Positions 13,799 through 22,029 of a DNA stretch of 64,000 nucleotides are shown one piece after another (position 1 is the stretch's first letter; each line of letters starts with the position of its first letter). The notes beneath the pieces are model-generated. The model had not been told where the DNA came from. It searched no databases and saw only the letters and a program-made list of their open reading frames with translations. Where the stretch lies: positions 434,001 to 498,000 of the forward strand of contig NZ_JAQIPB010000001.1 in NCBI RefSeq assembly GCF_028023875.1, given 5' to 3'. This stretch comes from Xenophilus arseniciresistens. GTDB lineage: Bacteria; Pseudomonadota; Gammaproteobacteria; Burkholderiales; Burkholderiaceae_C. A program made the translations under genes and the position numbers.

Positions 13799-13814
13799 CT
13801 GGATAGGCAAACAG
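13799..13814 (+). promoter_or_regulatory. LexA (SOS) box 2 upstream of lexA
   Basis: CTGGATAGGCAAACAG, again CTG-N10-CAG. Its arms extend to a perfect TCACTG...CAGTGA inverted repeat (13796-13817). Its centre is 19 bp from box 1, so two LexA dimers could bind about two helical turns apart, as at lexA promoters of other proteobacteria. Confidence 0.82.
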
Positions 13815-13863
13815 TGATGCCTGCATCCAGTGAACGCAGGCCCTGTGCCGCAGGAGTTGCAAC

Positions 13864-14538
13864 GTGCTCAACGCCCCCTCCGTCAAGCTTACCGTCCGGC
13901 AGCAGCAGATTCTGGAACTGATCCAGGGTGCCATCGCACGCACCGGCGCCCCTCCCACGCGGGCCGAGATCGCGGCCGAGCTGGGCTTCAAGTCCGCCAA
14001 CGCGGCCGAAGAGCACCTGCAGGCCCTGGCGCGCAAGGGCGTGATCGAACTGGTCAGCGGCACCTCGCGCGGCATCCGGCTGCGCGGCGATGCGCTGCGC
14101 TCCCTGCACGAATCGCGCAGCCACCAGTTCACGTTGCCCGGCCTGTCGCAACTCGCCCTGCCGCTGGTGGGCCGCGTGGCTGCGGGCTCGCCCATCCTGG
14201 CGCAGGAGCACGTCGATCAGACCTACTACGTCGAGAACACGCTGTTCCAGCACAAGCCCGACTACCTGCTCAAGGTGCGCGGCATGTCCATGCGCGACGC
14301 CGGCATCATGGACGGCGACCTGCTGGCCGTGCAGGCCACGCGCGAAGCCCGCAACGGCCAGATCATCGTGGCCCGCCTGGGCGAAGAGGTCACCGTCAAG
14401 CGGCTCAAGCGCACCAAGGATCTGATCGAGCTGCATGCCGAGAACCCCGACTACCCGACCATCATCGTCGAGCCCGGCGAGCCCTTCGAGATCGAGGGAC
14501 TGGCGGTGGGCCTGATCCGAAACACGATGCTCATGTAG
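13864..14538 (+). CDS. lexA: LexA repressor
   Basis: Master repressor of the SOS response, self-cleaving when RecA is activated. It has 224 residues and starts with GTG. The N-terminal winged-helix domain (1-75) includes [12 protein letters not shown] and [13 protein letters not shown]. The C-terminal peptidase shows the Ala107-Gly108 cleavage site, nucleophile Ser142 in [10 protein letters not shown] and general base Lys179 in VTVKRLK. Two LexA boxes in the upstream region imply autoregulation. No terminator is seen before the next small gene, which may be co-transcribed and so SOS-controlled. Confidence 0.97.
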   Translation: MLNAPSVKLTVRQQQILELIQGAIARTGAPPTRAEIAAELGFKSANAAEEHLQALARKGVIELVSGTSRGIRLRGDALRSLHESRSHQFTLPGLSQLALPLVGRVAAGSPILAQEHVDQTYYVENTLFQHKPDYLLKVRGMSMRDAGIMDGDLLAVQATREARNGQIIVARLGEEVTVKRLKRTKDLIELHAENPDYPTIIVEPGEPFEIEGLAVGLIRNTMLM

Positions 14539-14649
14539 CACGTCGGCGCCGTGCCAGGTGGCGGGCGTATGGCCTTGGCGGCCATCACCCTGGCATGCGC
14601 GCCTGTTCTGAATCCTGCCTGTGTCTCACCCCTCGCTCCAGGAGTTCAC

Positions 14650-15042
14650 ATGGGAATCGCTTTGCTCGCCCTGTCCGATCTGTTCACGCCCATCCAGTCG
14701 CTGCTGAGCCATCGCTGGATGACGCGCAGCGCGCGCGGCACGCATCAGCCTTCGGTCGCACTCGACGCCGATCTGCGCTACGTGCAGGTACGCCCGCACC
14801 CGGGCGCCGCGCGACAACATCCTGCGCCCTGCCCCGAGCGCCCTGCCCGGGCCGCCGCCCGCCCCAGCCGTCCGCTGCGCGTGGTGCGGCTGGCAGAAGC
14901 CGACGGCAAGGCGCGTGCGGGTGGCAGCAGCCCGCGCGTGCTGCTTTCAGGCCGCATGGAAGACGTGTGTGCCGAGCTGGACCGCCTGGCCGCCCTGGAA
15001 GCCGCCCAGTCGCCCGCAGCGGGCTCGCGCCACTTGCACTGA
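14650..15042 (+). CDS. Small uncharacterised protein downstream of lexA
   Basis: I do not recognise a family. The 130-residue reading starts at an ATG with a good AGGAG five bases upstream (14640-14644). The N-terminal half has a hydrophobic start (MGIALLALSDLFTPIQSLL) that is too short and interrupted for a certain membrane helix. The middle is Arg/Pro-rich and low in complexity; the C-terminal third (RVLLSGRMEDVCAELDRLAAL) looks like a folded helix with conserved character. Its place 111 nt after lexA with no terminator suggests an SOS link, as sulA holds this place in pseudomonads, but I see no SulA similarity. Confidence 0.65.
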   Translation: MGIALLALSDLFTPIQSLLSHRWMTRSARGTHQPSVALDADLRYVQVRPHPGAARQHPAPCPERPARAAARPSRPLRVVRLAEADGKARAGGSSPRVLLSGRMEDVCAELDRLAALEAAQSPAAGSRHLH

Positions 15043-15103
15043 GGGCTGCAACAAGCCGTTCCCGGAGCGGCCGGCCCGTGGGCGCGAGGCACAATGAACG
15101 CCC

Positions 15104-16111
15104 ATGAACATTGTGATCCTCGACGACTACCAGGACGCGGTGCGCAAGCTGAACTGCGCCTCCAAGCTCGACGCTTACGCCGCCAAGGTCTACACCAACA
15201 CCGTCAAGGGGATCGGCCAGCTGTCGGTGCGGCTCAAGGATGCCGATGTCATCGTGCTGATCCGGGAGCGCACGCAGATCCCCCGCCAGCTGATCGAGAA
15301 GCTGCCGCGGCTCAAGCTGATCTCGCAGACCGGCCGCGCCGGCCCGCACATCGACATCAACGCCTGCTCGGAGTACGGCGTGGCCGTGGCCGAGGGCTCG
15401 GGCTCGCCGCAGGCGCCGGCCGAGCTGACCTGGGCGCTGATCATGGCGGCCATGCGCCGCCTGCCGCAGTACATCAGCAACCTCAAGCACGGCGCCTGGC
15501 AGCAGTCGGGTCTCAAGTCGGCGGCCATGCCGGCCAATTTCGGCCTGGGTTCGGTGCTCAAGGGCAAGACGCTGGGCATCTGGGGCTATGGGCGCATCGG
15601 CCAGATCGTGGCGCGCTACGGCCAGGCCTTCGGCATGCAGGTGCTGATCTGGGGCCGCGAGGGCAGCCGCGAGCGCGCGCGCTCCGACGGCTTCCAGATC
15701 GCAGCCAGCCGCGAGGCCCTGTTCGAGCAGAGCGACGTGCTGTCGCTGCACCTGCGCCTGAACGATGACAGCCGCGGCCTGGTGCGGCTCGAGGACCTGC
15801 AGCGCATGAAGCCCACGGCCCTGTTCGTCAACACCTCCAGGGCCGAGCTGGTGGAGGCCGATGCACTGCTCGCGGCCCTGAACCGCGGCCGCCCGGGCCT
15901 GGCCGCCGTGGACGTGTTCGAGAGCGAGCCGCCGCTGCAGGGCCATGCGCTGCTGCGGCTGGAGAACTGCATCTGCACGCCGCACATCGGCTATGTGGAG
16001 CAGGACAGCTACGAGCTGTACTTCGGCCAGGCTTTTGACAACGTGGTCAGCTTCATCAAGGGCAACCCCACCAACATCGTGAACCCAGGCGCGCTCCAGG
16101 TGCGCCGGTGA
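15104..16111 (+). CDS. D-2-hydroxyacid dehydrogenase family protein
   Basis: NAD(P)-dependent oxidoreductase of the phosphoglycerate-dehydrogenase-like family, 335 residues. The Rossmann motif GYGRIGQIVARYG lies near residue 165. The catalytic triad is visible as Arg in NTSRAELVE, Glu in FESEPPL and His in TPHIGYVEQ. The substrate is unknown. The following MFS gene overlaps by 4 nt (GTGA), so enzyme and transporter are co-translated and may handle the same or a related organic acid. Confidence 0.88.
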   Translation: MNIVILDDYQDAVRKLNCASKLDAYAAKVYTNTVKGIGQLSVRLKDADVIVLIRERTQIPRQLIEKLPRLKLISQTGRAGPHIDINACSEYGVAVAEGSGSPQAPAELTWALIMAAMRRLPQYISNLKHGAWQQSGLKSAAMPANFGLGSVLKGKTLGIWGYGRIGQIVARYGQAFGMQVLIWGREGSRERARSDGFQIAASREALFEQSDVLSLHLRLNDDSRGLVRLEDLQRMKPTALFVNTSRAELVEADALLAALNRGRPGLAAVDVFESEPPLQGHALLRLENCICTPHIGYVEQDSYELYFGQAFDNVVSFIKGNPTNIVNPGALQVRR

Positions 16112-17292
16112 GTCGCCCGGCGCGGCCGTCGGCCGCCCTGTGGGCCCTGCTTGCGGGCAACTTCGTGATCGGCTCCGGCGTGATGGTGGTAGCCGGCACG
16201 CTCAACCAGCTCAGCGATTCGCTTCAAGTCAGCGTGGCCACCGCGGGCCAGCTGATCACGGCTGGCGCGCTGGTGATGTGCGTGGGCGCACCGCTGATGG
16301 CCAGCCTGGTGGCCCGCTGGGACCGCCGGGTGCTACTCACAGCCTCCCTGCTCTGGTACGCCGCGGGCCATGCGCTGGCGGCAGCCATGCCGGACTACGC
16401 CAGCGTGCTGGTGGTGCGCATGCTCACCGTGGTGGCGCCCGCCATCTTCACGCCGCAAGCCGCGGCCTGCGTGAGCCTGCTGGTGCCGCCTGAACAGCGC
16501 GGCCGGGCCGTGACCTTCGTGTTCCTGGGCTGGTCGCTGGCCTCCGTGCTGGGCATGCCCATGGGCGCGGTGATCGGCGGGCAGTTCGGCTGGCGCGTGG
16601 CCTTCGGAGTCATCGCCCTCGCATCGCTGCTGTGCGCGGCCTGGGTCTGGCGCGCGCTGCCGCCCCATGTGCGCCCCGAAGCCCTGTCGCGCGCCGCCTG
16701 GGGCCGGGTGCTGGGCAACCCGCTGCTCATGGGCGTGGTGCTGGTCACGCTGCTGCAAAGCTCGGGGCAGTTCGTGCTCAGCAGCTACCTCGCGCCCCTG
16801 CTGCGCGACCAGCTCCATGCCACGCCGCTGCAGCTGGGCCTGTTCTGGGCGCTGTTCGGCCTGTGCGGGCTGGCGGGCAACATGCTGGCCAGCCGCCACA
16901 TCGACCGCCTGGGCGCGGGCCGCATGGTGACGCTGAGCAGTTCGCTGGTGGCCCTGGGCCTGCTGCTGTGGCCGCTGGGCCTGGCGCACAGCTGGCTGGC
17001 CGTGTGCCTGGTGATGGTGCCCTGGGGCCTGGGCTGCTTCGCCACCAACTCGGCGCAGCAGGCCCGGCTGGTGGGCATGGCGCCCGCGCTCGCTGCCGGC
17101 TCGGTGGCGCTCAACAGTTCGGCCATGTACACGGGCCAGGCCATTGGCGCGGGCAGCGGGGGCTGGCTGCTGGCCCACGGGGCTTCGGGCTGGATGGCAC
17201 CCGCTGGCGTGATGGCGATGTTGCTGGCCATTGCGCTGGGGCTGGGGATCGAAAGGCGCCAGCGTCAACAGGCGCCCCGGCGCGCGGGCTGA
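16108..17292 (+). CDS. MFS transporter, DHA1/AraJ-like
   Basis: Inner-membrane major facilitator protein, 394 residues, about 12 hydrophobic segments. The motif between helices 2 and 3 (APLMASLVARWDRR) and the motif C-like stretch GWSLASVLGMPMGAVIGGQFGWR place it with drug or sugar efflux permeases of the AraJ/YdhP type. The GTG start overlaps the preceding dehydrogenase stop in GTGA. It is convergent with the FimV-like gene 27 nt away. The substrate cannot be inferred beyond the pairing with a hydroxyacid dehydrogenase. Confidence 0.87.
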   Translation: MSRPARPSAALWALLAGNFVIGSGVMVVAGTLNQLSDSLQVSVATAGQLITAGALVMCVGAPLMASLVARWDRRVLLTASLLWYAAGHALAAAMPDYASVLVVRMLTVVAPAIFTPQAAACVSLLVPPEQRGRAVTFVFLGWSLASVLGMPMGAVIGGQFGWRVAFGVIALASLLCAAWVWRALPPHVRPEALSRAAWGRVLGNPLLMGVVLVTLLQSSGQFVLSSYLAPLLRDQLHATPLQLGLFWALFGLCGLAGNMLASRHIDRLGAGRMVTLSSSLVALGLLLWPLGLAHSWLAVCLVMVPWGLGCFATNSAQQARLVGMAPALAAGSVALNSSAMYTGQAIGAGSGGWLLAHGASGWMAPAGVMAMLLAIALGLGIERRQRQQAPRRAG

Positions 17293-17319
17293 GCCTGGCC
17301 AGCCCGCGCGCGCCGTCGC

Positions 17320-19551
17320 TCAGGGCTGGCGGCGCGGTGCCTGCGGGCTGCCGCCGGAGCCGCCGCCGGATTTGTCGGGCCGCGGGCGCGAGGGCGCAGG
17401 CGGCGGCGTCTCGTCGGCACGCGGCACCAGCCGCAGCGGCTCGTTGAGCGGCAGCGGCATGGTCGGCACTTCGGACTCCGGCTCCGGCGCGGCTTCGGGC
17501 GGGCGGCGCAGCGACAGCGGGATGGTTTCGATCAGTTGCGCCTCGAGCCGGCTCAGGTCCATGTCCAGCTCCAGCGGCGGCAGCTCTGCGCCGGACGAAC
17601 GGTCATGCTCCTGCGCCAGCATCTGCGCGAAATGCTCGGGCACGAAGAGCGAGGGGTCCAGCCCCGTGGGCTCCTCGCGCAACGATGCGCGCAGGGTGCC
17701 GGCGGGCGGCGATTCGGCCGCGCCCGGCTCGGCTTCGTGCCCGGGCAGGCGCAGCAGCTCTTCCAGGGCCGGCCAGGGCTGGCCGTCCGAGAAATGCTGC
17801 TCCTGCACCAGGGCGTGCAGCATCAGCAGCTCCCGGTAGGCCGCCAGGTCGAAGGGCTCGCCATCTTCGGCACCGCTGCGAAACAGCAGTTCCTCGATCA
17901 GGTCCAGCGTCTGCGAGCTGGGCCACAGGCTCTGCAGCCGCTCCAGCGCCCAGGGGTAGTCCTGCAGCCTGCGCCCGCCCACCGCGCCAAAGCCGCGGAA
18001 GTCGGGCAGGCGCACGTTCAGCGCCTGTTGGCAGCGCTGGCGCAAGGCCTCGTAGTCGTCCTTGCGCTGCAGCTGGTGGTAGAGGTGCAGCAGCTCCAGG
18101 TAGGCCATGGCGCTGGCCTGCGGATGCGCGTCCACGTAATGGCGCAGCGCCTCCACGGCGCGCTCGTGCTCGCCCAGGGAACTGAAGAACTCGGCCTGCT
18201 GCTGCACGTCGTGCAGTTCGTCCACGTCGTGCGCACGCTCGCCCGTGGCCGCGGCCTGCGCGTGAAAGAGCGTGCTGCCGGGCACGGTGTCGGAAAAGCC
18301 GGTGGCCGCCTGCGCGGGCGCGTCCCTGTCGTCGTCCTCATCGTCCGCGGCCGCCTGCCCCACTGCCGCGGCGCCGAAGAAACGCGGCGGATCGGGCAGT
18401 TCCTCGTCGTCCGGCTCGGCCCGCCTGGACGCGCGGCGCCGGCTCAGGCGTTCGCGCATCGAAGGCTGCGGCACCGGCGCGAAAGGGCTGCCACCCTCGT
18501 CCGGCGCCCCGCCATCGGAGCGCTTGCGGACGATCCACAGCGCGATGAGCGCCAGCAACAGCAGCAGGCTCAGAAGCTGGATCAGCCAGTTGCTGTAGCG
18601 GCTTTCTCGCGCCTCGCTCAGCTCGCCCTGCAGTTGCGCGACCGTCTGCCGGTTCTGGCTGGCCTGCACGCGCAGCTCGGCCAGCGCGGCTTCCAGTTGC
18701 CGGGTGCGTTCGACCTGCTCGGGTGTGGGTGCAGCGGGCGCCGGCTGGCTGCTGCCGGCTGCGGCCTCGCCCTGCGGCAGGCCCGGCACAGGGCCCGTGA
18801 CCACCGCGGTGCCCAGCGGCGTCTCCAGGCGCCGTGCGACGCGCAGCGGCATCTCCTTGGGCAACGGCTCCAGTGAATCGAGCTGCAGTCGGCTCTGCGG
18901 GGCGCTCGTGCCCGCGCCCCGGGGCGCTGAGGCGGGCCGCGCTGCAGGCTTCGCGCGCTCCGGGCTGGCGGAGCCTGCCTGCGGGCCTGCCACGGCCGCG
19001 CTCCGGCGGCTGCCTTCGCCCGGGCGTGAACGCGCAGCGGCCGTGGCAGATTCGGCGGCCGGCGCCGGTGCGCGCGCGGCGGGCGAGGAAGGAGAAGAAG
19101 AAGAGCCCGCCGCGGCAGGCCGGCGCGTGGCCACAGAGGGGTTGGCGCCTGCGGGTGGAGCGATGATGGCCGGGCGCACGGTCGGCGGGTCGGCCAGCAA
19201 GGTGAATTCGCGCGTGGTGCTGCCCTGGCAGCCCAGTTGCACGCGCAAGTGCAGCACGGGCTCCTCGATGGCGCGCGTGCTGCGAATCGCCAGGTAGGGG
19301 CGCTCGGGCGTGGGGCCGGGCTCCAGCACGGCCTGCACGGCGGTGGGGCTCTGCGTGGCGTCGCCCTGGCGCAGTTCGACCTGCGTACACAGCGATCCCA
19401 CCGCCTGCGCGTTGTCGAGCACCACCGGCACGCGCAGCGCGAGCGGGCTTCCCAGCCACAGGTCGCCCTGCGGCTGGCCCACTCCGAGGGCGGCCGCCTG
19501 CCGTCCAAGGAAGGTTACAAACAGGGCGACGACGATGGGGTGTAAGCGCAA
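17320..19551 (-). CDS. FimV-like inner-membrane protein with TPR-type cytoplasmic domain
   Basis: A 743-residue protein with FimV-like layout. There is a signal peptide (about 1-21) and a periplasmic N-terminal domain (about 22-125, starting GVGQPQGDLWLGSPLALRV). A long Ala/Pro/Ser-rich linker follows, then a coiled coil (about 277-317), one transmembrane helix (321-341), and an acidic cytoplasmic part ending in helical repeats (about 440-560, AEFFSSLGEHERAVEALRHYV) and a Pro-rich tail. FimV proteins influence type IV pilus assembly and polar localisation. A LysM motif is not evident, so the call is by architecture and N-terminal resemblance. It is divergent from the acyl-CoA cluster. Confidence 0.75.
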   Translation of the reverse strand: MRLHPIVVALFVTFLGRQAAALGVGQPQGDLWLGSPLALRVPVVLDNAQAVGSLCTQVELRQGDATQSPTAVQAVLEPGPTPERPYLAIRSTRAIEEPVLHLRVQLGCQGSTTREFTLLADPPTVRPAIIAPPAGANPSVATRRPAAAGSSSSPSSPAARAPAPAAESATAAARSRPGEGSRRSAAVAGPQAGSASPERAKPAARPASAPRGAGTSAPQSRLQLDSLEPLPKEMPLRVARRLETPLGTAVVTGPVPGLPQGEAAAGSSQPAPAAPTPEQVERTRQLEAALAELRVQASQNRQTVAQLQGELSEARESRYSNWLIQLLSLLLLLALIALWIVRKRSDGGAPDEGGSPFAPVPQPSMRERLSRRRASRRAEPDDEELPDPPRFFGAAAVGQAAADDEDDDRDAPAQAATGFSDTVPGSTLFHAQAAATGERAHDVDELHDVQQQAEFFSSLGEHERAVEALRHYVDAHPQASAMAYLELLHLYHQLQRKDDYEALRQRCQQALNVRLPDFRGFGAVGGRRLQDYPWALERLQSLWPSSQTLDLIEELLFRSGAEDGEPFDLAAYRELLMLHALVQEQHFSDGQPWPALEELLRLPGHEAEPGAAESPPAGTLRASLREEPTGLDPSLFVPEHFAQMLAQEHDRSSGAELPPLELDMDLSRLEAQLIETIPLSLRRPPEAAPEPESEVPTMPLPLNEPLRLVPRADETPPPAPSRPRPDKSGGGSGGSPQAPRRQP

Positions 19552-19565
19552 GACAGCCCCTTGAG

Positions 19566-19588
19566 GTCAAAAGTATTCACATTTTGAC
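19566..19588. promoter_or_regulatory. Inverted repeat in the divergent fimV-like / acyl-CoA promoter region
   Basis: GTCAAAA-N9-TTTTGAC is a perfect 7-bp inverted repeat in a 78-nt divergent intergenic region. A TTGACA hexamer (19584-19589) overlaps the right arm and could be a -35 element of the 3-hydroxyacyl-CoA dehydrogenase gene. Confidence 0.55.
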
Positions 19589-19629
19589 ATTTTTGTTAAC
19601 TACTGAGAAAACAAGGAAACAAGCAAGAC

Positions 19630-21153
19630 ATGACTGCCGTGAATTTTTACTCAGTTGGGATCGTAGGTGCGGGCGCAATGGGGCGTGGCATCGCACAAAT
19701 CGCAGCCCAGGCCGGCAGCACGGTGTACCTGTTCGACGCTGCAGCGGGGCAGGCAAGCCAGGCCAGGGACACCATCTTCGCCCAATGGGACCGGCTGGTC
19801 GAGAAAGGCCGCATGAGCGCCGAACAACGGCAGGAACTGGCCACGCGGCTGAAAGCCACGGACACGCTGGCGGGCCTGGCCGGCTGCGACCTGGTGGTGG
19901 AAGCCATCATCGAGAACCTGGCCATCAAGCAAAAGCTGCTGGCCGAGCTGGAGTCGGTGCTGGCGCCCGAGGCCGTGCTCGCAACCAACACCTCCTCGCT
20001 GTCGGTCACGGCCCTGGCGGCCGGCCTGCGGTATCCGCAGCGCTTTGCGGGCTACCACTTCTTCAACCCGGTGCCGCTGATGAAGGTGGTGGAAGTCATC
20101 GCCGGCATCCGCACCGATGCGGCCGTGTGCGAGCGGCTGCGCGGCTACGCGCGGCAGATGGGCCACAGCGCCGTGCAGGCGCAGGACACGCCGGGCTTCA
20201 TCGTCAACCACGCGGGCCGCGCCTATGGCACGGAAGCGCTGCGCATCGTCTCCGAGGGCGTGGCCGACTTCGCCACCGTCGACCGCATCCTGCGCGAGCA
20301 GGCCGGCTTCCGGCTCGGCCCCTTCGAACTGATGGACCTGACGGGGCTGGACGTGTCGCACCCCGTGATGGAGTCCATCTACCGCCAGTACTACGAAGAG
20401 CCGCGCTACCGGCCCAGCGTGATCGCCGCGCAGCGCGTGGCCGGCGGCGTGCTGGGCCGCAAGACCGGCGAAGGCTTCTACCGCTATGCCCAGGGCCAGG
20501 CCGAGCAGCCCGCCGAACAGGCCGTGCCGCAGGTGGATGCCCTGCCCCCGGTCTGGGTGCCGCCGCGCGCCACGCGCCGGGGCGAACTGCTGCGCCTGGT
20601 GCATGCGCTGGGCGCGCAGCTCGAAAGCGGCAGCGCGCCTTCGGCGCAGGCGCTGATCGTGGTGGCGCCGCTGGGCTTCGACGTCACCACCGTGGCCGCC
20701 GTGGAGCGCCTGGATGCCACGCGCACCGTGGGCATCGACATGATGGTGGACGACACCGCCACCCAGCGCCGCGTGCTGGCCACCAACCCCGCCACGCGCA
20801 CCGACATGCGCGATGCGGCGCATGCGCTGTTCGCACGCGATGGCAAGGCCGTCAGCGTGATCCGCGACAGCGGCGGCTTCGTCACCCAGCGCGTGGTGGC
20901 CAGCATCGTCAACATCGCGGCCGACATGTGCCAGCAGCGCGTGTGCACGCCCGCCGACCTGGAAACCGCCGTGACGCTGGGCCTGGGCTATCCACAGGGC
21001 CCGCTGGCCATGGGCGACCTGTACGGCCCCACCAGCGTGCTGGAAATCCTGTTCAATCTGCAGACCGTCTATGGCGATCCGCGCTACCGTCCCAGCCCCT
21101 GGCTGCGCCGCCGCGGTGCGCTGGGCCTGAGCCTCAAACATGAAGAGACCTGA
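19630..21153 (+). CDS. 3-hydroxyacyl-CoA dehydrogenase, PaaH-like two-domain type
   Basis: Oxidises 3-hydroxyacyl-CoA to 3-ketoacyl-CoA with NAD. The 507 residues match the PaaH/PaaC type with two C-terminal 3HCDH domains. The Rossmann motif GAGAMGRGIAQ spans residues 13-23. The catalytic pair is His143 in AGYHFFNP and Glu155 in KVVEVIAG. The second dehydrogenase-type domain is about residues 410-500. No phenylacetate-ring genes (paaABCDE, paaK) are in the window, so a phenylacetate role is not supported; it heads an acyl-CoA cluster and is only 2 nt from the next gene. Confidence 0.9.
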   Translation: MTAVNFYSVGIVGAGAMGRGIAQIAAQAGSTVYLFDAAAGQASQARDTIFAQWDRLVEKGRMSAEQRQELATRLKATDTLAGLAGCDLVVEAIIENLAIKQKLLAELESVLAPEAVLATNTSSLSVTALAAGLRYPQRFAGYHFFNPVPLMKVVEVIAGIRTDAAVCERLRGYARQMGHSAVQAQDTPGFIVNHAGRAYGTEALRIVSEGVADFATVDRILREQAGFRLGPFELMDLTGLDVSHPVMESIYRQYYEEPRYRPSVIAAQRVAGGVLGRKTGEGFYRYAQGQAEQPAEQAVPQVDALPPVWVPPRATRRGELLRLVHALGAQLESGSAPSAQALIVVAPLGFDVTTVAAVERLDATRTVGIDMMVDDTATQRRVLATNPATRTDMRDAAHALFARDGKAVSVIRDSGGFVTQRVVASIVNIAADMCQQRVCTPADLETAVTLGLGYPQGPLAMGDLYGPTSVLEILFNLQTVYGDPRYRPSPWLRRRGALGLSLKHEET

Positions 21154-21155
21154 AC

Positions 21156-21974
21156 ATGCCTGGTGAACTGCGCAGCCACAGCGAGGGCAGCACGCTGGTG
21201 CTGACCCTGCACAACCCCGAGCAGCGCAATGCGCTGTCGCCCGAGATGTACAGCGCCGGCGTGGAAGCGCTCAACGGCGCCGAAGGCAGCCGCGACGTGC
21301 GCGCCGTGGTGCTCACGGGCAGCGGCGGGCACTTCTGTGCCGGCGGTTCCCTGCAGCGGCTGCAGGCCAACCGTGAGCGAGAGCCCGAGGTGCAGGTCCA
21401 GAGCATCGAAGCCCTGCACAGCTGGATCGAGGCCATCCGCACCTTCCCCAAGCCCGTGATCGCGGCTGTCGAAGGCGCGGCTGCGGGCGCCGGCTTTTCG
21501 CTGGCGCTGGCCTGCGACTTCGTGGTGGCCGCGCGCGATGCCGTGTTCGCGGCTGCGTACAGCCAGGTGGGCCTGTCGCCCGACGGCGGCCTGAGCTGGC
21601 AGCTCGCGCGCGCCCTGCCGCGCCAGCTCGCCAGCGAATGGCTGATGCTGGGCGAGCGGCTGGCGGCCGAGCGGCTGCATGGCGCGGGCCTGGTCAACCA
21701 GCTGTGCGACAGCGGCCGCGCCCTGAGCAGCGCGCTGAAGCTGGCCGACAGCCTGGCCGAGCGTGCGCCCAACGCACTGGCCAGCATCAAGGACCTGCTG
21801 GCCGAAGCGCCGCAGTCCACGCTCAACACACAATTGGGGCTGGAGCGCGATCACTTCGTGCGCAACCTGCACCACCCCCATGCAGGCCTTGCCATCGAAG
21901 CCTTCCTTGCCAGAAGCAAGCCCGGCCATCCTCAGCCGCCCAGCCCGCAAGCGGGCGCGCAGCCCACCGCATGA
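21156..21974 (+). CDS. Enoyl-CoA hydratase/isomerase family protein, PaaG-like isomerase residues
   Basis: Crotonase-fold protein of 272 residues. The oxyanion-hole segments GGHFCAGGSL and GAAAGAGFSLALACDF are present. Both glutamates used by true enoyl-CoA hydratases are missing: the first site is Ser115 and the second aligns with Tyr135. Instead Asp143 in GLSPDGGLSW sits where PaaG-type isomerases have their catalytic aspartate. I therefore favour a double-bond isomerase over a hydratase. It is translationally close to the upstream dehydrogenase (2-nt gap) and is followed by a Crp/Fnr-type regulator. Confidence 0.85.
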   Translation: MPGELRSHSEGSTLVLTLHNPEQRNALSPEMYSAGVEALNGAEGSRDVRAVVLTGSGGHFCAGGSLQRLQANREREPEVQVQSIEALHSWIEAIRTFPKPVIAAVEGAAAGAGFSLALACDFVVAARDAVFAAAYSQVGLSPDGGLSWQLARALPRQLASEWLMLGERLAAERLHGAGLVNQLCDSGRALSSALKLADSLAERAPNALASIKDLLAEAPQSTLNTQLGLERDHFVRNLHHPHAGLAIEAFLARSKPGHPQPPSPQAGAQPTA

Positions 21975-22029
21975 CGCGCCGTCCCCCGCGCGACAAGCTC
22001 ATCAATTTCAGTCGCTCATAAGACAGAAC

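Noticed and set aside
19630-21974. Phenylacetate degradation operon (paa)
   Set aside because: PaaH- and PaaG-like proteins alone are not diagnostic; the monooxygenase, ligase and ring-opening genes are absent.
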